Assembly: GCF_002407185.1 (NCBI RefSeq) | Contig: NZ_CP023563.1 | Location: forward strand, 744,001 to 808,000 | Length of the DNA stretch: 64,000 nucleotides | Direction of reading: 5' to 3' | Source of the DNA: Brachybacterium vulturis | Lineage (GTDB): Bacteria; Actinomycetota; Actinomycetes; Actinomycetales; Dermabacteraceae | Shown here: piece by piece, positions 34,987 through 44,468 of the stretch | Layout: the number at the start of each line of letters is the position of its first letter | Position numbering within the stretch: the first letter of the stretch is position 1 | Notes under the pieces: model-generated | The model's input: the letters and a program-made list of their open reading frames with translations, nothing else | Database searches by the model: none | What the model was told of the DNA's origin: nothing | Made by a program: the position numbers and the translations under genes

Positions 34987-35988
34987 ATGCCCAGTCCTTC
35001 CCTCGCCACCGGGGCACCGCCGCTGCGGCGCCGCGGGCGCGAGCGCCTGATCGACGGCAAGCTCGTGCTCGGCATCGTGGTGGTCGCACTGCTGCTGGTC
35101 GCCTCCCTGTTCACCGGTGTCTACGACATCTTCGGCGCCGAGGACGGGGCCGAGATGTTCGCGATCACCCGCATCCCGCGCACCGTGGCCCTGGTCCTCT
35201 CCGGTGCGGCGATGGCGATGTGCGGGCTGATCATGCAGCTGATGACCCAGAACCGCTTCGTGGAGCCGACCACCACCGGCACCACCGAATGGGCCGGGCT
35301 GGGACTGATCCTGGTGATGGTGACGATCCCGGATGCCGGGCTGCTGACCCGGATGACGGTCGCGATCATCTTCTCCTTCGTCGGCACCCTGGTGTTCTTC
35401 CTGTTCCTGCGGAAGGTCACCCTGCGCAGCTCCCTCATCGTGCCGATCATCGGCATCATGCTCGGCGCCGTCGTCGGCGCGGTCTCCACCTTCGTGGCGC
35501 TCCAGTTCGACGCCCTGCAGAACCTCGGCGTGTGGTTCGCCGGCTCCTTCACCTCGGTGCTGCGAGGCAGCTACGAGGTGCTGTGGATCGTGCTGCTGGT
35601 GGGGATCGCCGTGTTCTGGGTCGCCGACAGGCTCACCGTCATCGGCCTGGGCGAGGACGTCGCCACCAACGTCGGCGTGAACTACCAGCGGGTGCTGCTG
35701 CTGGGCACCGGACTGGTCGCCATCGCCACCGGCGTGGTCACCGTGGTGGTCGGCAACCTGCCCTTCCTGGGGCTCATCGTGCCCAATGTGATCTCGATGA
35801 TCCGGGGCGATGACCTGCGCTCGAACCTGCCCTGGGTGTGCCTGCTCGGCATCGCGATCGTCACCGTCTGCGATCTCATCGGCCGCACCATCATCATGCC
35901 CTTCGAGGTGCCGGTCTCCCTGATCCTCGGGATCGTCGGGGCCGTCGTGTTCATCGCCCTCCTGCTGAGGCAGCGTCGACATGGCTGA
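34987..35988 (+). CDS. FecCD-family iron-siderophore ABC permease
   Basis: 333 residues with about nine membrane segments. FecCD motifs: RIPRTVALVLSGAAMAMCGLIMQ near residue 60 and LPFLGLIVPNVISMIRGDD (with the GLIVP-N signature) near residue 260. It forms half of the transmembrane channel. AGGAGATCTG precedes the ATG. It overlaps the next gene by eight bases. Confidence 0.92.
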   Translation: MPSPSLATGAPPLRRRGRERLIDGKLVLGIVVVALLLVASLFTGVYDIFGAEDGAEMFAITRIPRTVALVLSGAAMAMCGLIMQLMTQNRFVEPTTTGTTEWAGLGLILVMVTIPDAGLLTRMTVAIIFSFVGTLVFFLFLRKVTLRSSLIVPIIGIMLGAVVGAVSTFVALQFDALQNLGVWFAGSFTSVLRGSYEVLWIVLLVGIAVFWVADRLTVIGLGEDVATNVGVNYQRVLLLGTGLVAIATGVVTVVVGNLPFLGLIVPNVISMIRGDDLRSNLPWVCLLGIAIVTVCDLIGRTIIMPFEVPVSLILGIVGAVVFIALLLRQRRHG

Positions 35989-37168
35989 GCGCACCCCCGT
36001 CCCCGCGCGCGCAGTGCGCCGCCCCGCCGAGGCGCACCCCCTCGCCGGTCAGCTCACCGAGCGCCGGCTGCAGGCCGTCGCCGAGGAGCCGATCAGCCCC
36101 GGCATCAGCACCGCCCCCGCCGACCTGGTCGAGGATCTCGAGGTCATCGGCGCCCCCCGCCGCACCCGCAGCAGCTCCGGCGCCTTCCCCGATGCCCGCT
36201 CCCGCCGGCGCTACCGGATCATGCTGGCCATCCTGATCGTGCTGGCCCTCGGATTCGCCGCCGGTCTGCTCGCGGTCGACAACCCGATGCCGACGGGCTC
36301 GCGCGGCTTCTGGCTGATCGCCGAGATGCGCGCGACCTCGCTGGTGGTGATGGCCGTGGTCGCGTTCTGCCAGGCGGTCGCGACGATCACCTTCATGACC
36401 GTCACGGGCAACCGCATCATCACGCCCTCGATCATGGGCTTCGAATCGCTCTACACCGTGATCCAGACCGGGGCCGTCTACCTGCTGGGCGTGGCCGGGG
36501 TGGTCGCCCTGCAGGGCACCGGCCAGTTCCTGCTGCAGGTCGCGGTGATGGTGGGGCTCTCGGTGCTGCTGTACGGCTGGCTGCTGCGCGGCAGGTACGC
36601 GAACATCCAGGTGATGCTGCTGGTGGGCATCATCATCGGCGGCGGCATGGGCGCGGTCTCCACGTTCATGCAGCGCCTGCTCACGCCCAGCGAGTTCGAC
36701 GTCCTCACCGCCCGACTGTTCGGTTCGGTGCAGAATGCCAGCGCCGAGTACCTGCCCTTCGCGATCCCGCTGGCCCTCGGCGCAGGCGCGCTGATCTGGT
36801 TGAACGCCCGCCAGCTCAACGTCATCTCGCTGGGCCGCGACGTGTGCATCAACGTCGGCGTCGACCACGGGCGCCAGACCATCTACATGCTCGTGCTGGT
36901 CTCGATCCTGATGGCGGTCTCCACCGCCCTCGTCGGCCCGATGACCTTCTTCGGCTTCCTGGTCGCGACGCTGACCTTCCAGCTCGCCGGCACCCACGAC
37001 CACCGCCTGCTGCTGCCGGTCGGCGTGCTGACCGGCTTCGTGGTCCTGGCCGGCGCCTACTTCGTCATGAACCATCTCTTCGCCGCGCAGGGCGTCGTGT
37101 CCATCATCATCGAACTCGTCGGAGGGACCGTGTTCCTCCTCGTCATCATGCGGAGGGGGCGCCTGTGA
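35981..37168 (+). CDS. FecCD-family iron-siderophore ABC permease with long N-terminal tail
   Basis: 395 residues. Residues 1-75 are a charged, Pro/Ala/Arg-rich cytoplasmic tail not needed by the family; membrane segments begin about residue 77 (YRIMLAILIVLALGFAAGLL). Family landmarks include EMRATSLVVMAVVAFCQAVAT and GPMTFFGFLVATLTFQLAGTHD. Pairs with the preceding permease. The next gene starts at its stop (GTGA overlap). Confidence 0.9.
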   Translation: MAERTPVPARAVRRPAEAHPLAGQLTERRLQAVAEEPISPGISTAPADLVEDLEVIGAPRRTRSSSGAFPDARSRRRYRIMLAILIVLALGFAAGLLAVDNPMPTGSRGFWLIAEMRATSLVVMAVVAFCQAVATITFMTVTGNRIITPSIMGFESLYTVIQTGAVYLLGVAGVVALQGTGQFLLQVAVMVGLSVLLYGWLLRGRYANIQVMLLVGIIIGGGMGAVSTFMQRLLTPSEFDVLTARLFGSVQNASAEYLPFAIPLALGAGALIWLNARQLNVISLGRDVCINVGVDHGRQTIYMLVLVSILMAVSTALVGPMTFFGFLVATLTFQLAGTHDHRLLLPVGVLTGFVVLAGAYFVMNHLFAAQGVVSIIIELVGGTVFLLVIMRRGRL

Positions 37169-37920
37169 TCACCATCGACGCAGTGCGGAAGCAGTATTCG
37201 GAGACGGTCGCGATCGGCCCGGTCACCGTCGACGTCCCCTCGGGGGGAGTGACCGCCCTGGTGGGCCCCAACGGGGCCGGGAAATCGACCCTGCTGACCA
37301 TGGCGGGTCGCCTGCTGGGGATCGACGAGGGCGCCATCGAGGTGGCCGGCTACGACATCGCCTCGACGGCCTCGAAGGATCTCGCGAAGATCCTCTCGGT
37401 GCTGCGCCAGGAGAACCACTTCATCACCCGCCTCACCGTGCGGCAGCTGGTGGGCTTCGGACGCTTCCCCTATTCCAAGGGCCGTCTGACCCGGCTGGAC
37501 GAGCACAAGATCTCCGAGGCCATCGACTTCCTGCACCTCGACGAGCTCGAGGACCGCTACCTCGACCAGCTCTCGGGCGGGCAGCGCCAGCGCGCCTACG
37601 TCGCGATGGTGCTGGCCCAGGACACCGAGTACGTGCTGCTGGACGAGCCGCTGAACAATCTCGACATGCGCCACAGCGTGCAGATGATGGGACGGCTGCG
37701 CGATGCGGCCCGCGAGCTGGGCCGCACCATCGTGGTGGTCCTGCACGACATCAACTTCGCGGCGCACTATGCCGATCACATCATCGCCATGAAGAACGGC
37801 GGGGTGGTCGAGGCGGGACCGGTCGGCGAGATCATGAACGGCGAGGTGCTCACGCGGGTGTTCGACACCCCCGTGCAGGTCATCGACGGGCCGACGGGGC
37901 CGCTCGCGGTCTACTACTGA
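37165..37920 (+). CDS. Iron-siderophore ABC transporter ATP-binding protein
   Basis: 251 residues, GTG start overlapping the permease stop, with CGGAGGGGG upstream. Walker A GPNGAGKST, signature LSGGQRQR, Walker B YVLLDEP, switch His in VLHDINFAA. The FecE/FhuC type substitution of N after LLDEPLN (LDEPLNNLD) is present. It powers import by the two permeases. Confidence 0.95.
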   Translation: MITIDAVRKQYSETVAIGPVTVDVPSGGVTALVGPNGAGKSTLLTMAGRLLGIDEGAIEVAGYDIASTASKDLAKILSVLRQENHFITRLTVRQLVGFGRFPYSKGRLTRLDEHKISEAIDFLHLDELEDRYLDQLSGGQRQRAYVAMVLAQDTEYVLLDEPLNNLDMRHSVQMMGRLRDAARELGRTIVVVLHDINFAAHYADHIIAMKNGGVVEAGPVGEIMNGEVLTRVFDTPVQVIDGPTGPLAVYY

Positions 37921-37962
37921 GCCGCGAGCTCTGCGGCGGAGCCGCGGGGCGGCCCGCCCGGC

Positions 37963-38811
37963 TCAGGCGGTCTTGGTCGCCGGGTCCGCGCCGCCGCGGC
38001 CGTCGGGGCGGTCCAGGCCGTCGATCGCCGCGACCTCCTCGGCGGTGAGCCGCAGCTCGACGGCGGCGAGGTTCTCCACGATCCGCGCGGGCGTGACCGA
38101 CTTCGGGATGGTGACGATGCCGTGGGCGAGGTGCCAGGCCAGCACCACCTGGGCGGGGCTCGCACCGTGCGCCTCGGCGACGGCGGCGATCGTGGCGTTC
38201 TCCAGCAGATCGGACCTGCCCTGACCCAGCGGGCCCCAGGCCTGGGTGAGGATGCCGCGGCGCTGGTGGACCTCGCGCAGCTCGCGCTGCGAGAAGTAGG
38301 GGTGCAGCTCGATCTGGTGGATCGCGGGGACCACGCCGGTGGCCTCGATGATCTCCTCGAGCTGGGGCCGGGGGTGGTTGGAGACGCCGATCGAGCGGAC
38401 CAGGCCGCGCTCCTGCAGCTCGATCAGGGCCTTCCAGGCCTCGACATACTGACCCTGGCCGGGAACCGCCCAGTGCACCAGGTACAGATCCACGTAGTCC
38501 AGGCCGAGCCGTGCGAGGGAGGCCTCGCAGGCGGCGATCGCGTCCTCGAAGCGGTGGGCGTCGTTCCACAGCTTGGTGGTGACGAAGAGGTCCTCGCGGG
38601 CGATCCCGGAGGCGGCGATCGCACGGCCCACGCCCTCCTCGTTGCCGTAGATCTTCGCGGTGTCGATATGGCGGTAGCCGGCCTCGAGCGCCTGGGCGGT
38701 GACGTCGGCGGCGATCTCGTCCGCGACCTTGAAGACGCCGTAGCCGAGCTGGGGGATGGTGTGACCGTCAGGGAACGACAGGTGCGGGACTGCAGGTGAC
38801 GCTGAAGACAT
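37963..38811 (-). CDS. Aldo/keto reductase (2,5-diketogluconate reductase type)
   Basis: 282 residues. AKR5-like motifs: GYRHIDTAKIYGNEEGVGRAI (catalytic Asp, Tyr), VTTKLWND (Lys), LYLVHWAVP (His), SIGVSNHPRPQL, and IPKSVTPARIVEN for NADPH. C-terminal residues GGADPATKTA are low-complexity. It probably reduces aldehydes or sugar-derived carbonyls. Divergent from the MFS gene, with a palindrome in the 115-base gap. Confidence 0.88.
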   Translation of the reverse strand: MSSASPAVPHLSFPDGHTIPQLGYGVFKVADEIAADVTAQALEAGYRHIDTAKIYGNEEGVGRAIAASGIAREDLFVTTKLWNDAHRFEDAIAACEASLARLGLDYVDLYLVHWAVPGQGQYVEAWKALIELQERGLVRSIGVSNHPRPQLEEIIEATGVVPAIHQIELHPYFSQRELREVHQRRGILTQAWGPLGQGRSDLLENATIAAVAEAHGASPAQVVLAWHLAHGIVTIPKSVTPARIVENLAAVELRLTAEEVAAIDGLDRPDGRGGADPATKTA

Positions 38812-38873
38812 GGAGGACCTTTCCGAAAGGGGTGATGCGGCCACCCTAGGCCCGTCGGCGGGCCGCTCGCGAC

Positions 38874-38893
38874 CATCCACCGAACGGTGGATG
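38874..38893. promoter_or_regulatory. Perfect 9+9 base palindrome, candidate operator
   Basis: CATCCACCG, AA, CGGTGGATG between divergent AKR and MFS genes. It lies just upstream of the MFS -10-like TAACAT (38915-38920), about where the -35 would be, so a bound repressor could block transcription. No regulator gene is adjacent. Confidence 0.55.
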
Positions 38894-38926
38894 CAAGATG
38901 GTGACGCAGTGTCATAACATGGGGGC

Positions 38927-40588
38927 ATGAAGAACTCACGCCCCTCGCGCGGCGGAGCGACGCCCCCGGCCGCACTCACGCCGTCCCTGCAGACCCCCGC
39001 CGGCTCCGCGGCGGATCCGAGCTCGGACCCCCGACGGTGGAAGGCGCTGGCCGTCCTGGCGACCGGCCTCGCCCTGATCGTCATCGACGGCTCGATCGTC
39101 GCGGTCTCGCTGCCCACGATCATCGCCGACCTCGGCCTGGACCTCACCGACGCCCAGTGGGTCTCCACCAGCTATGCCGTGGTCCTCTCCGCCCTGCTGC
39201 TGGTCAGCGGGCGGGTCGGCGACCGGATCGGGAGGCGACGGCTGTTCCTGGCCGGGGTGGGGCTGTTCGTGATCGCCTCTGTGCTCGCGGCGCTGGCCGG
39301 CGGAGCGGGCTCCCTGATCGGGGCCCGCCTGCTGCAGGGCGTCGGCGGCGCGCTGATCCTGCCCTCCACCCTCTCCACCGTCAACGCGACCTTCCGCGGA
39401 TCGGAGCGCGCCGCGGCCTTCGGGGTGTGGGGCGCGGTGATGGCCGGCGCCGCCGCCCTCGGCCCGCTGCTCGGAGGCTGGCTGACCAGTTCGTTCTCCT
39501 GGCCGTGGATCTTCCTGGTCAACGTGCCGATCGGGATCCTGGTCCTCGCCGGCACCCTGGCGTGGGTGGGGGAGACCCGGGACGCGCCGCGGGTGACCGG
39601 CGGCCGACGGGATCTCGACGTCCTCGGCGCCCTGCTCAGCGCCCTGGCCCTCGGCTCCCTGGTGTTCGCGATCATCGAGGCGACCACGCTGGGCTGGTTC
39701 ACGGAGCAGGCCCCGCTGGTGCTCGGAGCGCTCACCCTCCACGGCCCCGGCCCGCTCTCCCTGGTCCCGGTGCTGCTGCTGGTCGGCATCGCCGCGCTGG
39801 CGGCCTTCCTCCTGGTCGAGCGGCGCCGGGCGGCGACCGGTCGCGAGGTGCTGCTGGATCTGACGCTGTTCCGGCTGCCCGCCTTCGCCTGGGGCAACAT
39901 CACCGCCGGCACCGTCGCCATCGGGGAGTTCGGGCTGCTGTTCGTGCTGCCCCTGTACCTGGTGAACGTCCTGGCCCTGGGCACCCTCCAGGCGGGTCTG
40001 GTGCTCGCCGCGATGGCCGGCGGGGCCTTCCTCTCCGGCACCGCCGCCCGGCACCTGGCCGGCGCGATCGGTGCCCCGGGCACGGTGCTGGTGGGGCTCG
40101 GGCTGGAGGTGCTCGGGGTCGGCGTGCTCGCTGCGCTCCTCGGCCCGGCCACCCCCCTCGCTCTGCTCGTGGTGACCCTGGTCGTCTACGGACTGGGCCT
40201 GGGCCTCGCCTCCGCACAGCTGACCTCCACCGTGCTCGCCCCCGTGCCGCAGGAGCAGTCGGGGCAGGGATCGGCCACCCAGTCCACCGTCCGCCAGCTG
40301 GGCACGGCTCTGGGCACCGCCATCTCCGGGGCCATGCTCGCCGCCGGGCTCGCGGCCCGCAGCGACTCCCTCAGCGGGGAGGCCGCCCGGTACGGGCAGG
40401 CGCTGACCGACTCGGCCGGTTCGATCCTCCCGCAGCTGCGCGCCCAGCACGCCGCCCCGGACGTCCTCGACCAGCTCGGCACCGTCTTCGCCGACGGCTC
40501 CCGCCTGGCCATGGTGGGCTCGGCCGGGTTCCTGCTGCTTGGGCTGCTCGGCGCGATCGCCGTGCGGCGGGCCGCTCGCCGATCCTGA
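38927..40588 (+). CDS. MFS drug:H+ antiporter-2 (DHA2, 14 TM) family efflux protein
   Basis: 553 residues with about 14 membrane segments. DHA2 features: LIVIDGSIVAVSLPTIIADL in TM1, SYAVVLSALLLVSGRVGDRIGRRR (motif A), ARLLQGVGGALILPSTLSTV and GVWGAVMAGAAALGPLLGGWL (antiporter motif C). It probably exports drugs or toxic metabolites. TAACAT lies six bases before the ATG, so leaderless initiation is likely. Confidence 0.9.
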   Translation: MKNSRPSRGGATPPAALTPSLQTPAGSAADPSSDPRRWKALAVLATGLALIVIDGSIVAVSLPTIIADLGLDLTDAQWVSTSYAVVLSALLLVSGRVGDRIGRRRLFLAGVGLFVIASVLAALAGGAGSLIGARLLQGVGGALILPSTLSTVNATFRGSERAAAFGVWGAVMAGAAALGPLLGGWLTSSFSWPWIFLVNVPIGILVLAGTLAWVGETRDAPRVTGGRRDLDVLGALLSALALGSLVFAIIEATTLGWFTEQAPLVLGALTLHGPGPLSLVPVLLLVGIAALAAFLLVERRRAATGREVLLDLTLFRLPAFAWGNITAGTVAIGEFGLLFVLPLYLVNVLALGTLQAGLVLAAMAGGAFLSGTAARHLAGAIGAPGTVLVGLGLEVLGVGVLAALLGPATPLALLVVTLVVYGLGLGLASAQLTSTVLAPVPQEQSGQGSATQSTVRQLGTALGTAISGAMLAAGLAARSDSLSGEAARYGQALTDSAGSILPQLRAQHAAPDVLDQLGTVFADGSRLAMVGSAGFLLLGLLGAIAVRRAARRS

Positions 40589-40670
40589 GCGCCGACCCGG
40601 ACCGGTGACCGGCCCTGCCCCGCGGCCTCTACGATTGCCGTATGAGAACGCCGAGCACGGAGCGTGCGAG

Positions 40671-42275
40671 GTGACGGCGACGCGCGAGGGCCACCTGGTG
40701 CCGCTGCGCCGTCCCGTCCCGCAGGAGCCGCCCGCCTACGACCACGTGCGCGGAGGCACTGCGCAGGGTCCGCGGTTCGAGCTCTACTCGCTGCTGGACA
40801 CCCTGTTCATCGCCGCGGGCGTGGTGGTCTCGATCTGGCTCGCCCTGCTGTACCTGGTCGAGGGCTTCTCGCTCACACCGATCCGGCTGCTGTACCTGCT
40901 GGGTTTCTGGGTGCTGCTGACCTACATCACCCTGCCGCGCCTGCACCAGCTGATGACGTGGATCTACCTGCCGGACTACTTCTTCGGGCGCACCCGCACC
41001 ACCGAGGGGGTGCTCTCGGACCCGATCAACCTCGCCTTCGACGGCTCCGAACGCGATCTGCACGTGACGATGCGCCGTGCCGGCTGGGTGCTCGCGGAGG
41101 AGCGGACCCTCGCCTCGGCGTGGTCCATGGTGCGCTCGACGCTGCTGCGCCGCTCCTACCCGTCGGCTCCCGTCTCGAACCTCTACCTGATGGGGCGTCG
41201 CCACGACTTCACCTACCAGCAGGAGGTCGGGGGCACGACCACCAAGCGCCACCATGTGCGGTTCTGGCGGGTGCCGCCCGATTTCGTGCTGCCGGGCGGG
41301 TACCGGGCGGACTGGCTGGCTGCGGGGACCTACGACCGCGCCGTGGGCTTCTCCTTCTTCACCCTGCAGATCACCCATCGGATCGACGAGAACATCGATG
41401 CCGAGCGCGACTTCGTGATCGACACCGTCCGCTTCGCCGATCCGCAGATCGATGCGGAGGTGATCAGGGAGTTCTCCACCGCCTACCACCACCGCAACGG
41501 CCAGGGCGACCGCATCCGCACCGACGGCGATCTGCCGGTGCTCGACGTGGCCGGGGCGACCTCCCGCTCCGACGGCGCCACGGCGCTGATGCTCCCCCGG
41601 CACCGGCCGACGGGGACCTCGGTGATGAAGTCCCGTGCCCGGGCGACGCTGGCGGCCGCCCGTCGCAGCCGCACCTCGGCCTCCCCCGCCGGCGTCGCGG
41701 ACGAGTTGACCGCCCAGTGGCAGGACACGGTCGATGACGTCCACCAGGTCATCGCGCGCGCCGCGGACCACCATCTGCCGCCGCCCACGGTGCTGTTCAC
41801 CGGTGCGCTGGTGCTGGTGCAGGCCGCCCTCGTGATCACGCAATGGATCGCACGGCTGGCCGGTGTGGACCTCGCGGCCCTGAATCCCGACGCCGCGCTG
41901 ATCCTCTCGACCGGCGACGGGATGCTCGGGGCGACGGCCTTCGCGGTGGCGCTGCTCGTGCTGCAGGGCGGGGTGCTGCGCCGCAGCCGGTGGGCGCGGA
42001 TCGCCCTGATGGCGCTGTTCACGATCGACGCCTTCGCCGCCCTCGCGCTCGCCACCTCCATGTCCGGCGACGTCGCGCATTCGCTGCTGGTGGGCGCGGG
42101 GGCCTCCGCGCTCGGCGTGATGGCGATCAGCTCCGACGCCTCCCGCCAGTGGGTGCAGACCCTGCGCCTGGACCTCCGCAGCGCCGAGGTCGCCGCGGAG
42201 ACGAAGGCCGACGTCGACGCCGACGCCGAGCGAGCACCCGACGAACAGGACACCACGTCCCGCCCGCCTGTGTGA
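40671..42275 (+). CDS. Membrane protein with LssY C-terminal domain
   Basis: 534 residues from GTG 40671. Two TM segments near residues 45-90, then an LssY_C-type domain of about 170 residues (LYLMGRRHDFTYQQEVGG, RHHVRFWRVPPDFVLPGG, RIDENIDAERDFV), and four hydrophobic segments from about residue 365 (PPTVLFTGALVLVQAALV onward). The C-terminus is charged. Function of LssY is unclear; family members are linked to lipid-envelope processes only by annotation. GGAGCGTGCGAG precedes GTG. Confidence 0.78.
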   Translation: MTATREGHLVPLRRPVPQEPPAYDHVRGGTAQGPRFELYSLLDTLFIAAGVVVSIWLALLYLVEGFSLTPIRLLYLLGFWVLLTYITLPRLHQLMTWIYLPDYFFGRTRTTEGVLSDPINLAFDGSERDLHVTMRRAGWVLAEERTLASAWSMVRSTLLRRSYPSAPVSNLYLMGRRHDFTYQQEVGGTTTKRHHVRFWRVPPDFVLPGGYRADWLAAGTYDRAVGFSFFTLQITHRIDENIDAERDFVIDTVRFADPQIDAEVIREFSTAYHHRNGQGDRIRTDGDLPVLDVAGATSRSDGATALMLPRHRPTGTSVMKSRARATLAAARRSRTSASPAGVADELTAQWQDTVDDVHQVIARAADHHLPPPTVLFTGALVLVQAALVITQWIARLAGVDLAALNPDAALILSTGDGMLGATAFAVALLVLQGGVLRRSRWARIALMALFTIDAFAALALATSMSGDVAHSLLVGAGASALGVMAISSDASRQWVQTLRLDLRSAEVAAETKADVDADAERAPDEQDTTSRPPV

Positions 42276-42393
42276 GGGGCGTCACCGGGGGTAGAGTGCC
42301 CTCACCGTCGCGCCGAGTTCTCGCGCCGGTGGCCCGGCCGGCGGCCTCGTCGTCGGTTCCGACGCGTTCCCGCCCCTTCCCTGGGAGGTCCCC

Positions 42394-43845
42394 ATGAGCG
42401 ACTCACCTGATACCGCACCCGCCGCCGCCGACCCGGGAGCCTCGGGCGATGACCAGCCGGCGCTGAAGAAGGCGATCACCCCCAAGCTGCTGCTGCTGTT
42501 CATCGTCGGCGACATCCTGGGCACCGGCGTCTACTCGCTGACCGGCAAGGTCGCCGGCGAGGTCGGTGGGGCGGGCTGGATCCCGATCATCGTCGCCTTC
42601 GCCATCGCGATGGTGTCCGCGCTGTCGTACGTCGAGATGGTCACCAAGTACCCGCAGGCCGCCGGTGCCGCCCTGTACGTGCACAAGGCCTTCGGCATCC
42701 ACTTCCTGACCTTCATGGTCACCTTCGCCGTGCTCTCCTCGGGCATCACCTCGGCCTCGACCAGCGCGATCTTCCTCTCCGAGAACGTGCTGAAGGCCTT
42801 CAACCTGGAGGAGACGCTGGGTGCCGCCGCCCAGCCGGTCGCCACCGGGATCGCGCTGGCGTTCCTGCTGCTGGTGGCGCTGATCAACCTGCGCGGCGTC
42901 GCCGAATCCGTCACCGCGAACGTGGTGCTCACGTTCATCGAGCTGACGGGCCTCTCGCTGGTGATCGTGGTCGGCTTCTACGCCCTCGGGCGCGGCCAGG
43001 CGGACCTCTCGCGCGTGGTCCTCTTCGAGACCCAGGACGACAAGAGCTTCTTCATCGCCGTGATCGGCGGGACCGCGCTCGCGTTCTTCTCGATGGTCGG
43101 CTTCGAGGACTCCGTGAACATGGCGGAGGAGACGGTGGACCCGGTCAAGAACTTCCCCCGCGCGCTGATCGGGGGCCTGTCGATCACCGGCGTGATCTAC
43201 GTGCTGATCTCGGTCCTCGCGGTCGCGGTGGTGCCGATCGGGCGGCTCACCGAGTCCTCCACCCCGCTGCTCGAGGTGGTCAAGGTGGGCGCGCCGAGCA
43301 TCCCGATCGACACCATCTTCGCGTTCATCTCCATCTTCGCGGTGGCCAACACCGTGCTGATCAACATGATGATGGCCTCCCGCCTGCTGTACGGCATGGC
43401 CAAGCAGGGCGTGCTGCCCGGCTTCCTCAAGGGCGTCCTGCGAGGACGCCGCACCCCATGGGCCGGGATCATCTTCTCCACGGGGCTGGGCTTCGCCCTG
43501 GTGCTCTCGGTGCGCTACGTGCTCGCCGAGGAGACGATCGCCGCTCTCGGCGGCACCACCGCGCTGCTGCTGCTGGCGGTCTTCGCGCTGGTGAACGTCT
43601 CCGTGCTGATGCTGCGCAAGGACAAGGTCGATGTGCGGCACTTCCGCACCCCGACGGTGCTGCCGGTGATCGGTGCGATCACGTCCTTCGCCCTGATCAC
43701 CCCGATCGCGCAGCCGCTGCAGAACTACGTGATCGCCGGCGGTCTGCTCGGTATCGGTCTGCTGCTGTTCGTCATCACCTGGTTCTACAACAGCGCGGTG
43801 CGGGCCCGTCGCACCCGCTTCCGCCACCCCGACGATCTCGGCTGA
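42394..43845 (+). CDS. APC-family amino acid permease
   Basis: 483 residues, 12 membrane segments. APC motifs: GDILGTGVYSLTGKVAGEVGG in TM1 (Gly-rich unwound helix), ALSYVEMVTKYPQAAGAALYV in TM2, and FFSMVGFEDSVNMAEETVDP in TM6 (the conserved F-x-x-x-G-F-E/D). Probably imports amino acids by H+ coupling; substrate unknown. Followed 52 bases later by the universal stress gene on the same strand. Confidence 0.92.
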   Translation: MSDSPDTAPAAADPGASGDDQPALKKAITPKLLLLFIVGDILGTGVYSLTGKVAGEVGGAGWIPIIVAFAIAMVSALSYVEMVTKYPQAAGAALYVHKAFGIHFLTFMVTFAVLSSGITSASTSAIFLSENVLKAFNLEETLGAAAQPVATGIALAFLLLVALINLRGVAESVTANVVLTFIELTGLSLVIVVGFYALGRGQADLSRVVLFETQDDKSFFIAVIGGTALAFFSMVGFEDSVNMAEETVDPVKNFPRALIGGLSITGVIYVLISVLAVAVVPIGRLTESSTPLLEVVKVGAPSIPIDTIFAFISIFAVANTVLINMMMASRLLYGMAKQGVLPGFLKGVLRGRRTPWAGIIFSTGLGFALVLSVRYVLAEETIAALGGTTALLLLAVFALVNVSVLMLRKDKVDVRHFRTPTVLPVIGAITSFALITPIAQPLQNYVIAGGLLGIGLLLFVITWFYNSAVRARRTRFRHPDDLG

Positions 43846-43897
43846 CCCGGCGACCCGAGCGCCCCGCCCCCACCGTCCAGCCCCCGAGGGAGAGATC

Positions 43898-44311
43898 ATG
43901 TCCATTGTTCTGCTGGCCTACGTCCCCAGTGCCACCAGCGAGGCCGCCTTCGACTTCGCCGTCCAGGAAGCGCATCGACGGGAGACCTCCCTGCTGGTCC
44001 TCGCCTCCGAGCGGGCGCCCGATCCCCGCAAGGCGCGGGGCGTGACCGACGGGCGACCGCTCCCGGAGCGCCTGGCCGAGACCGGCCTCGAGTTCGAGCT
44101 GCGCGCCGTCCCCCGGCGCGAAGATCCTGCGGACGACATCCTCGATGCCGTCGAGCAGGACGATGTGGGCCTCGTGGTCCTCGGGATCCGCAGGCGCACC
44201 CCGATCGGGAAGATCCTGCTGGGGTCCACCTCGCAGCGGGTCGCGATCGAGTCCCCGGTGCCGGTGGTGCTGGTCAAGCCCGAGGGCTTCGTGCCGCCGA
44301 CGCGGTTCTGA
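43898..44311 (+). CDS. Universal stress protein (UspA) family
   Basis: 137 residues. N-terminus SIVLLAYVPSATSEAAFDFA, then a DDILDAVEQDDVGLVVLGIRRR stretch and LLGSTSQRVAIESPVPVVLVKP, which includes the UspA ATP-binding G-2x-G-9x-G(S/T)-like tail. Together with the preceding permease it may form a two-gene unit (APC transporters often pair with UspA). Confidence 0.88.
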   Translation: MSIVLLAYVPSATSEAAFDFAVQEAHRRETSLLVLASERAPDPRKARGVTDGRPLPERLAETGLEFELRAVPRREDPADDILDAVEQDDVGLVVLGIRRRTPIGKILLGSTSQRVAIESPVPVVLVKPEGFVPPTRF

Positions 44312-44353
44312 GGCCGACGGGAGTGCGGGGACGTCGACGGACGGCTCCCTGCT

Positions 44354-44376
44354 GTTCATCACCCCGTTCCCGGCCC
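44354..44376 (+). promoter_or_regulatory. Weak candidate PHO box before phoX
   Basis: GTTCATCACCCC followed directly by GTTCCCGGCCC, two GTTC-type units 12 bases apart, 93 bases before the phosphatase. Actinobacterial PhoP sites use GTTCA units at 11-base spacing, so the fit is imperfect. Confidence 0.25.
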
Positions 44377-44468
44377 GAGGCATGCCCCTCACTCTGCTGG
44401 CGCATCGTCAGAGCGCGTCGCGGTCCGCAGCGACCGCGAGCCCGACGACTGCAAAGGACCCCACCTCG

